From the NCBI GenBank assembly GCA_937969125.1, contig CALBVA010000056.1:1-12819 (forward strand): DNA of 12,819 nt. The letters run 5' to 3'. Source of the DNA: an uncultured Verrucomicrobiales bacterium. Its GTDB lineage: Bacteria; Verrucomicrobiota; Verrucomicrobiia; Verrucomicrobiales; Akkermansiaceae. The stretch's first letter is position 1; every line of letters begins with the position of its first letter. The notes under the pieces were generated by a model, which saw only the letters and a list, made by a program, of their open reading frames with translations, did no database searches and had not been told where the DNA came from. Of this stretch, positions 6,989-12,819 are shown one piece after another. A program made the position numbers and the translations under genes.

Positions 6989-9199
6989 CTAAAAGGTCCA
7001 TACCGCACCCAGATGCGCACGTGAATCACTTGCCTCTTCAGGGAATGGTGGACTATCCAGGTCTTCCAATGGGAATCCCCAATCAAACCGAAGCTGGAAG
7101 TCATTGCCCACACTGTAGCGGAAACCAAAACCGGCCGACATTAGGGTTTGTGAAACATCCGTCGCAATCAGTTCGTCGGAAGCTTCTCCGGTTCCATAAT
7201 CAAAGAACGCAAGGAAGCGCAGCTCATCCTGAAGCCCCTTCTTTCCCCAGAAATGGGCCAGCGGATGCATCGGCGGACTGTAAATCTCGGCAGAGAAGAA
7301 GAGACCGGAATCGGCACGATAGGCACGCTCGGCGTATCCCCGAACACTATTATATCCACCAAACCCCAGCTGCTCTGACTGCAGAAGGTTTTCAGAAGCA
7401 AATTGGCCGACCAGGCGTGCTTTCAGGAGCATTCCGGCAGGCAGGTCCTGTTCACGCTCCAGCTTGGCGCGGGCGTAGTAGTATCCGGTCTCGGCACCAG
7501 TCCGAAGAAGCTCAAACTCGTCATCATCTCCTCCGACACCGAAGAAGTTCTCAAAGGTCAGATTGGTCTCACCATTTGGATCGGTTTGGCGGGCATTGTA
7601 GGCCAGAACAACCTGACTCAGATTCGCGGTATCATCACTGACGGTGGTTCCACCAAATTCCAGGGTGTTATCTGTCTGCTTGAAATCGAATCCGATTCCC
7701 ACCTCGTGAAACACGCCAAATTTCTGACGCGTTTTCTTTCCAGTCGAGAAGAGAGGAACCCCCTCAGAACCTGGATCAAATCCAGGATTACCGGGAATGA
7801 TCTCCCCACCCGCCGCGAGCGGAGGAAGCTCGAAGAAATGCCGCACTCCCAAAATCAAACTGGATCCACCGATATCGGTGCCGATTCCAGCGGTCGAGAC
7901 CTCCGCTTCACTTTCGACATAGGCCGCGAAGAACTCAGTGTGCTGTCCCACCCCTTTCCAGGGGATCTGATAGCTACCAGCCACCCCGAGAAGGGCGCTC
8001 GAGTCAGTTGCGCTAAATGCCTGAATGGCAAGTTGGTGATCCAGCCCAAGACCAAAGGCATCATACCAAACCCCGCCAAGATAAAAGCGGTCCTCGCCGA
8101 GGAGCTCAGTCAAAGAGTTGTCGTAACCGAGGAAAAATTTCAGTGGACGTTCTTGCTGAGCCACCAATTCCACCTCGGTCTCACCAAGCACATACTGCTT
8201 GGAGTTCGGGTCGGTGCCTGCCTTTCTCGGCTTCAGCTTACCGGCAACTTTCAAGAAAGGATGCTGCTGAATCCGGTTAAGGCGGGCCCAGGGGCTGCTG
8301 TTCGCCTCCGCGAGAATCGGCCCCAGCTGGGTCGGCTGAAGATCACCCACCACGGAGATCTTTTTATTTACCTCTTCCTCCAAATCAGCGAGGTCATAGG
8401 GCTCATCATACCAGCTGGCCCAGGCACTCTTATTCTTAGCCTCATCAGCACTCACTGTCGCCTTGGTGATGCGACCCACCCGGACAGCCACCTTGACTTT
8501 TGCCGAGACTGCCTGCCCGGGGATGAAGACGTGGATCAGCGGGTAGCCATTCTCCACATAGTGCTTCTGGGTTAGGATGACAATGTCCTCCAGCTCTTTG
8601 AAAGTAAGCGGCTTTCCAACATAAGAGGAGAGCTTGCGTTTCAAGACTCCCGGCTTCGGAATGGGAACCTGCTTTGCCTGTAGATGAGTGAATGAAACCC
8701 CGCTGCCGTGCGCGAAGCTGTCGGCATTGATCTTGGCCTGGCTCACCAATTTCCGGCTGTCCGGAATCAAAGTCAGACCAGTGAGGTTCAAGTTCGTAAA
8801 GGATCCGTCGGAATTGAGACGTTTCGTAATGATGTCCGTTTTTTTTGGTGCCGCAGTTGATATGGGCGCCACCGGCTGGTTTGGCACAACTGCCGGATTG
8901 GTCGGCAATGGAGCGTCCGGAATCGGAAGCAAAGGAGTGGAATCCGCGGGACGCCCGGGGACCGGGAGAGGCGCGTCCGTCGCCTTCTTGATATCTGCTG
9001 GATCCACAACCTCCGGAACTTCGGTGTTTCCCGGATCAGGGAGAGGATCAGCGGGAACGGGCACATCCGGCACCTCGACTGGTGCAGGCTCATCCTTCTT
9101 CTCAGCAGGCTCTTGGGCCAAAACAAGGGAAGTCATTGAGGCCATTCCAAGGAGGGCCATCTTCTTCGTTCCAGCGGAGTTCCAATTGGTGAACTTCAT
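6989..9199 (-). CDS. Two-partner secretion outer-membrane transporter (TpsB; ShlB/FhaC/HecB family)
   Basis: TpsB proteins are outer-membrane barrels of the Omp85 superfamily that bind the N-terminal TPS domain of one partner exoprotein and pass it to the surface. This 736-residue protein has a Sec signal peptide (cleavage near residue 28, VLA before QEP). A Pro/Asp/Glu/Val-rich linker follows (about 29-120), then a POTRA_2-like domain (about 168-245, with GKPLTFKELEDIV and ENGYPLIHVFIPGQ). A second POTRA-like segment (about 246-348) contains LNRIQQHPFLKV. The ShlB-type barrel runs from about 350 (LKFFLGYDN) to the end, with the family's L6-loop motif V619-R-G-Y622 in GGYNSVRGYAERAY. The C-terminal residue is Phe (VWTF), as expected for recognition by the BAM machinery. 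At 736 residues it is longer than FhaC or ShlB (roughly 550-580), mainly because of the N-terminal linker. It follows the exoprotein gene by 42 bp on the same strand, so the two probably form one transcript. No ribosome site precedes its ATG. Confidence 0.9.
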   Translation of the reverse strand: MKFTNWNSAGTKKMALLGMASMTSLVLAQEPAEKKDEPAPVEVPDVPVPADPLPDPGNTEVPEVVDPADIKKATDAPLPVPGRPADSTPLLPIPDAPLPTNPAVVPNQPVAPISTAAPKKTDIITKRLNSDGSFTNLNLTGLTLIPDSRKLVSQAKINADSFAHGSGVSFTHLQAKQVPIPKPGVLKRKLSSYVGKPLTFKELEDIVILTQKHYVENGYPLIHVFIPGQAVSAKVKVAVRVGRITKATVSADEAKNKSAWASWYDEPYDLADLEEEVNKKISVVGDLQPTQLGPILAEANSSPWARLNRIQQHPFLKVAGKLKPRKAGTDPNSKQYVLGETEVELVAQQERPLKFFLGYDNSLTELLGEDRFYLGGVWYDAFGLGLDHQLAIQAFSATDSSALLGVAGSYQIPWKGVGQHTEFFAAYVESEAEVSTAGIGTDIGGSSLILGVRHFFELPPLAAGGEIIPGNPGFDPGSEGVPLFSTGKKTRQKFGVFHEVGIGFDFKQTDNTLEFGGTTVSDDTANLSQVVLAYNARQTDPNGETNLTFENFFGVGGDDDEFELLRTGAETGYYYARAKLEREQDLPAGMLLKARLVGQFASENLLQSEQLGFGGYNSVRGYAERAYRADSGLFFSAEIYSPPMHPLAHFWGKKGLQDELRFLAFFDYGTGEASDELIATDVSQTLMSAGFGFRYSVGNDFQLRFDWGFPLEDLDSPPFPEEASDSRAHLGAVWTF

Positions 9200-9241
9200 A
9201 TCAAATGTGAGTGAGTGTTGGGGTCGGGATACTTCCAGTTC
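9200..9241 (-). other. Exoprotein-transporter gene junction, no ribosome site
   Basis: This 42-bp spacer holds neither a Shine-Dalgarno sequence near the transporter ATG nor a hairpin. On the minus strand the bases before the ATG read CTCACTCACATTTGAT. The short distance supports co-transcription from a promoter to the right of the window. Confidence 0.5.
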
Positions 9242-12200
9242 CTAGTCTTCGATCGCAGGCTTGATCTTGCCGTCGCTGGCCTTGTAGAGATACAACGGAT
9301 ACTTCCCGTTATAGATCTTCTCGCTGCTTTCCAGACGGATGCCCGGCTTCTGGTCATTCTCAGCCAGCCACCAGTCATATTCGTAACTCAGGATTGCGAA
9401 AGGACCGTAGAACTCGGCAATCGCTCCCCCTTCAAAGCGGGACACATCACGAATCGCCGCGATCTCATCAGCGTTCAAAGTAGCGACCTCCGCCACCGCT
9501 TGAAGATCCGCGAAGAATTCGCGAGTCAGCGCAGCCACATCACCAGCCTGCGATGCCGTATCAACCTCGATCCGAGCCGCAGGAGTGAAGAGGAAGGAAG
9601 GATTTTCGATGAAACTCGGAACTCTAAGTCCGAATGCACGAGTCAACGGGCTGTTAACAATCCGCTCCGCCGGAGTGTCTCCCAGCCCGATTCCGGATAG
9701 AGGTGTATCCAATGCCTCTCCTGCCACTGAGGCTTTCACCAATTCATCTCCAAAATGACTGATCACGCCATCCTGTCTCTCAATCGGACTAAAGGAGAAG
9801 TTCAGTGACTGGAAGGCAGAGATATCGACTCCGGTGAGATCGGATCCACCGCTTCCAGGATCGACAGTGTTGAATACAAGATAAGCAGCCGCATCATCGG
9901 TCACACTCACAAAGTTGGTGCGACCATCATCCCGGATAACGAGCTCGCCACTTCCGGAGAGACCATCGACATCATTCAATCCTCCGATCAGGATGAGAGA
10001 TTCCCCCTCCCCGGAGACATTGATCGATCCAGTCATCGAATCAACGGTCAGACCTTCACGGTCGCTATTGTCCTGCGCATCGACGACTAACCAAACGGAA
10101 CCTTCAGCGTTGATGTCACCGGTGACTGTCAGAGCGGGTGCTTCCGGTGCCGCTGGATCAAGTGTGCGGCGACCATTGTCCCGAACAATCAGATCACCTC
10201 CTCCGGTAATGGTGAAATCTCCGATCTCGTCGATTTGGTTCCCGCTGTTGTAGAGGAAGACTTCATTATCACCGGTAATCGACCCGGCAAGCTTGGTCAC
10301 ATTGACTGAAGTCCCGGGCACTTGGGTCACATTGGCACTCGCATTGAGAGTGAAGGTTCCCGGATCAGTTGCAGCACCAGTGGCGGCGGTCGTCAAGATA
10401 TCTGCCAAACGCAGATCGGTGGAAGTCGAGATGGTGATCTGCTCACCGGTAACTTGCACTTCATCAATAAAGTTGTTCTCGTTAATATCGAGATTAATGA
10501 CTCCTCCGGTGGAGGTCACACGCGTTAAGCCGCCCACCCTGGCTCGCGCGATCTGAGTGACATCTCCGGTAGCATCGACATTGAGATCTCCACCAACATC
10601 AAGAACCTCAAATTCGACCGATTGTCCCTCGGTCTCACCGGCAGTAATCGTGAGGTCGCCTGTCGTGGTTCCGCCAATGTTAATGTCATTCACATCGACG
10701 ATATCGACCTGAGCTCCGTTGACGGTGACCAAGGCTCCGAAATCGTTGTTTGGGTTGATTGCTCGAATATCCGCGCCAGTCAAAACCACGTCCACCGAGG
10801 TCGTGACCGCTCCATTGTAAGTTTGGTTCCCTACGGTTGTCACGTTCCCACAGAGAACAGAAGTCCCCAGAACGTCGAGGGTCGAGGCAGTAACTGCGCC
10901 TCCTGCAACCAGATTACCGTTGATATCCAGAGCCTGGTCTCCGGTAATGCTCCCGATAATGGATCCATCAACCGTAGGCTTGGTCGTGGTCAGATCTCCA
11001 AGAACGGTCAAAGCACCCCCGGTAAAGTTTACCGTGTCGACATTCGCATTGGAAATCGTGGCAGCGGTCTGAGTCTCAAGATCTCCGTTGCTAATATCTC
11101 CGGTGGCCACAGAAGTGGATCCATCCAGAGTGATGACGTTCCCACCGGCGTCAATGGTCGAAGTCCGGATTGCGGAGCCGTCCAGCTCAGTGTCAGCGGT
11201 CAGAACCACGTCCCCAAGGTAGGTCTGATTCCCGGTCGTCGTGACATCTCCTCCCAACGAGGAAGTTCCCGCGACTTCGAGATCGCCAGCATCCAGCGTA
11301 GAACCGGTGGTAAGGTTTCCATTCACATCAAGCAGCTGATCTCCGTTGATTGCTCCGGTTGCAGAAAGATTGTTGGTCACTGTGAGAGTCCCGCCTCCCA
11401 CGTCAACGGTTCCAAGATCCCCGGAAGCGATGGTGGCCGCAGTTTCGGTGACAAGGTCTCCATTGGAAAGGGCTCCGGTGGAAACGGAGGTCATACCATC
11501 AAGGGTCAGAGTGTTGCCGCCGGCATTGATCGCACCGGTAGTAATCGCGCTTCCGTCAAGTTCGACATTAGCCGTCAGTGTGGAGTCGCCCTCGAAAGTT
11601 TGATTACCCGTTGTGGTGACATTGCCTCCGAGGGAGGAAGTGCCAGCCACTTCAAGAACTGAAACACTGATCGTGGACCCTGAGACGAGGTTTCCATCGA
11701 CATCTAGAACCTGCGCTCCCGTAACCGCGCCAGTGGAAGAAAGGTTTCCAGTGACATTCAGCTCACCACCGCCAAGGGAGACAGAGGAGACGTCGGCACT
11801 CGCAACAGTGGCGGCGGTCTGAGTGATTAGGTTTCCATTGCTAATCGCACCCGTGGAAACGGAGGTCATACCATCAAGGGTCAGCGTGTTTCCTCCGGCA
11901 TCAATCGCTCCGGTGGTGACATTGTTTCCATCAAGTTCGACATCGACCGTCAGAGAAGTCTCACCCACTAGAGTCTGATCACCGGTGGTGGTGACATTGC
12001 CGGCCAGTGAAGAAGTTCCGGCAACCTCCAGAACAGAGACATTGATTGTGCTTCCAGCAATCAGATTCCCGTCAACATCAAGAGTCTGCGGACCACTGAT
12101 CACTCCGGTTGTGGTAAGATCATTGGTGACGTTCAGCTCCCCTCCTCCGATCGTGACCGTGGAGACATCCGCACTGTCCACGGTAGCCGCAGTGAGGGTA

Positions 12201-12819
12201 ACAAGGGCACCGTTGGAAATCGCGCCAGTGGAAACGGAAGTCGCTCCGTCCAAGGTCAGAATATTTCCTCCGGCATCGATCTCCTGTGTCGTGATGATTG
12301 CTCCATCAAGAAGGACATCGGTCGTGAGGCTTGTCGGTCCATTCAGTGACTGATTACCAGTAGTGACAAGATTTCCTCCCAAGGTCGAAGTCCCCGAAAC
12401 GGTGACGCTGCCGGGAGAATTAAGAGCGGCCCCGGTGGTCAGGCTGCTGATATCAGCACTCCCGATGGTGGCAAGGGTCTCGGTGACCAGCTGCCCGTTG
12501 GTGATCGCTCCCACATTGACCGAGGTAGATCCATCAAGAGTCAGAACATTTCCTCCGGCATTGATGGCACCCGTTACGATAGCGGCTCCATCAAGTTCGA
12601 CATCAGTGGTAAGACTGGTGTCACCGCTCAAGGTCTGGTTTCCGGTAGTGGTAACATTACCTCCGAGGGTGGAAGTCCCTGCTACCTCAAGCACCGAAAC
12701 GTCAATGGTTGAACCGGCGATGAGGTTTCCATCGATATCCAGAGTCTGAGAACCGGTGATTGTTCCGTCGGAAGTCAGGTTCCCGGTAACATTCAGCTCT
12801 CCTCCACCAATGGTCACAC
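9242..12819 (-). CDS. Giant repetitive beta-helix exoprotein (TpsA / filamentous haemagglutinin-like), N-terminus outside window
   Basis: The frame is open from the right edge to TAG at 9242-9244, giving at least 1192 residues of a secreted adhesin-like protein; residue numbers here count from the codon at 12815-12817. The visible part is rich in Gly, Thr, Asn, Asp, Ser, Val and Leu, with short alternating strands (GNL, LDIDGN, LEVAGTS, LTLDGS) typical of right-handed beta-helices in FHA-type exoproteins. First come tandem 125-residue repeats (to about 10755). About 700 bp of diverged FHA-like repeats follow, with motifs such as NNFIDEV, GNQIDEIG and LNDVDGL preceding GDLIVRDNG or GELVIRDDG. 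The last ~170 residues (from about 9755) are more charged and helical, contain YEYDWWLAENDQ and end KPAIED; I recognise no family for them. The partner gene is the TpsB transporter 42 bp downstream. The diagnostic TPS domain and signal peptide would lie at the N-terminus and cannot be seen. Adhesion or biofilm is the likely role by analogy; a toxin tip is not supported. Confidence 0.85.
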   Translation of the reverse strand, partial: VTIGGGELNVTGNLTSDGTITGSQTLDIDGNLIAGSTIDVSVLEVAGTSTLGGNVTTTGNQTLSGDTSLTTDVELDGAAIVTGAINAGGNVLTLDGSTSVNVGAITNGQLVTETLATIGSADISSLTTGAALNSPGSVTVSGTSTLGGNLVTTGNQSLNGPTSLTTDVLLDGAIITTQEIDAGGNILTLDGATSVSTGAISNGALVTLTAATVDSADVSTVTIGGGELNVTNDLTTTGVISGPQTLDVDGNLIAGSTINVSVLEVAGTSSLAGNVTTTGDQTLVGETSLTVDVELDGNNVTTGAIDAGGNTLTLDGMTSVSTGAISNGNLITQTAATVASADVSSVSLGGGELNVTGNLSSTGAVTGAQVLDVDGNLVSGSTISVSVLEVAGTSSLGGNVTTTGNQTFEGDSTLTANVELDGSAITTGAINAGGNTLTLDGMTSVSTGALSNGDLVTETAATIASGDLGTVDVGGGTLTVTNNLSATGAINGDQLLDVNGNLTTGSTLDAGDLEVAGTSSLGGDVTTTGNQTYLGDVVLTADTELDGSAIRTSTIDAGGNVITLDGSTSVATGDISNGDLETQTAATISNANVDTVNFTGGALTVLGDLTTTKPTVDGSIIGSITGDQALDINGNLVAGGAVTASTLDVLGTSVLCGNVTTVGNQTYNGAVTTSVDVVLTGADIRAINPNNDFGALVTVNGAQVDIVDVNDINIGGTTTGDLTITAGETEGQSVEFEVLDVGGDLNVDATGDVTQIARARVGGLTRVTSTGGVINLDINENNFIDEVQVTGEQITISTSTDLRLADILTTAATGAATDPGTFTLNASANVTQVPGTSVNVTKLAGSITGDNEVFLYNSGNQIDEIGDFTITGGGDLIVRDNGRRTLDPAAPEAPALTVTGDINAEGSVWLVVDAQDNSDREGLTVDSMTGSINVSGEGESLILIGGLNDVDGLSGSGELVIRDDGRTNFVSVTDDAAAYLVFNTVDPGSGGSDLTGVDISAFQSLNFSFSPIERQDGVISHFGDELVKASVAGEALDTPLSGIGLGDTPAERIVNSPLTRAFGLRVPSFIENPSFLFTPAARIEVDTASQAGDVAALTREFFADLQAVAEVATLNADEIAAIRDVSRFEGGAIAEFYGPFAILSYEYDWWLAENDQKPGIRLESSEKIYNGKYPLYLYKASDGKIKPAIED
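9908..10206 (-). repeat. Pair of diverged repeats in the post-array beta-helix (249 bp apart)
   Basis: GGGDLIVRDNGRRTLD (ending near 10155) and GSGELVIRDDGRTNF (ending near 9908) are similar in protein and in DNA. The GACCAT hexamer within the NGR/DGR codons is at 10171-10176 and again at 9922-9927, 249 bp or 83 codons apart. Both follow an N-x-[IV]-[DG]-type strand (GNQIDEIG and LNDVDGL), the common filamentous-haemagglutinin repeat style. A third, weaker instance (NNFIDEV) lies N-terminal to them. Confidence 0.6.
10755..12814 (-). repeat. Tandem 375-bp (125-aa) coding repeats, six copies
   Basis: In minus-strand order the copies are 12440-12814, 12155-12439 (short), 11780-12154, 11405-11779, 11030-11404, and a diverged sixth from 11029 to about 10755. 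Landmark codons confirm the spacing: the Asn or Thr codon after the GGG[ET]L motif sits at 12791, 12131, 11756, 11381 and 11006, which is 660 (375+285) and then three times 375. Each full unit carries GGG[ET]L-V, LD[IV][DN]GNL, LEVAGTS-L-G(N/D)VTTTG-QT, ELDG, LTLDG-TSV and AATI/AATV landmarks. The sixth copy has 9 extra residues (402 bp between ELDG and LTGAD landmarks) and fades after DIRA. Copies 3 and 4 share an identical 32-bp stretch (11853-11884 and 11478-11509). The array continues beyond the window or starts near its edge; this cannot be told. Confidence 0.93.
12155..12439 (-). repeat. Shortened copy of the 125-aa repeat (95 aa, 90-bp in-frame deletion)
   Basis: This copy starts TTGAALNSPGSVTVSGTS and then rejoins the unit at the TSTLGGN landmark. 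Thirty residues carrying the GGGELNV and LDIDGNL strands are missing, about one and a half coils of the presumed beta-helix. The length change is exactly 90 bp, so the frame is kept. Confidence 0.85.

Noticed and set aside
7403..8575. Plus-strand open frame of 390 codons opposite the transporter gene
   Set aside because: Its translation has no domain-like pattern, while the minus strand encodes a coherent signal peptide, POTRA domains and barrel; it is a shadow of biased codon use.
9242..9755. CdiA-type toxic tip with immunity gene
   Set aside because: No VENN-like or other pretoxin motif is seen and no small immunity gene follows; the next gene, 42 bp on, is the transporter.
10622..11662. 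Plus-strand open frame of 346 codons opposite the exoprotein repeats
   Set aside because: It mirrors the repeat period of the real minus-strand gene and continues the low-complexity pattern; no start signal or recognisable product.
10755..12814. CRISPR-like or satellite DNA repeats
   Set aside because: Units are 375 bp, coding throughout in one frame, and diverged at synonymous sites; this is a protein repeat, not an array with spacers.

Overview
The window looks like a chromosomal segment of a member of the Verrucomicrobiota, probably Verrucomicrobiales. The grounds are the DUF1549/DUF1553 plus DUF1501 gene pair, which is characteristic of the Planctomycetes-Verrucomicrobia group, a small membrane protein of the type that precedes such pairs, moderately high G+C, and starts without Shine-Dalgarno sequences. 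The taxon is inferred from gene content only. No tRNA, rRNA, CRISPR array, transposase or phage gene was seen, and no stretch over 300 bases lacks a gene.

Left part (1-6898, all + strand). The window opens inside queE (7-carboxy-7-deazaguanine synthase; only the C-terminal 107 residues are present). A tight three-gene cluster follows: a 144-residue single-pass membrane protein resembling an anti-sigma factor, a secreted DUF1549/DUF1553 protein with one CxxCH motif, and a Tat-exported DUF1501 protein of the alkaline phosphatase/sulfatase fold. They are separated by 6 bp and then a 4-bp ATGA overlap, so they are very probably co-transcribed. After a 116-bp gap comes a complete mutS (830 residues) with its mismatch-binding, Walker A/B and terminal sliding-clamp motifs. 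The gap holds a possible promoter placed so close to the start that the mRNA would be leaderless.

Right part (6989-12819, all - strand, convergent with mutS). This is a two-partner secretion locus. The upstream gene, cut by the right edge, encodes a giant beta-helical exoprotein (TpsA-like). Its visible part is dominated by a 375-bp/125-residue repeat of exact period, with one in-frame shortened copy. These are followed by non-identical beta-strand repeats and a distinct, more charged C-terminal domain. Forty-two bases downstream is its outer-membrane transporter (TpsB/ShlB/FhaC family) with signal peptide, a long Pro/Asp/Glu-rich linker, two POTRA-like domains and a beta-barrel carrying the VRGY motif. 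The exoprotein would cross the inner membrane by Sec and be threaded through this barrel to the surface.

The most interesting item is the verrucomicrobial TPS locus: exact repeat periodicity, almost no basic residues in the repeats, and an unassigned C-terminal domain. Next is the DUF1549/DUF1501 cluster, whose anti-sigma-like gene has no sigma factor beside it.
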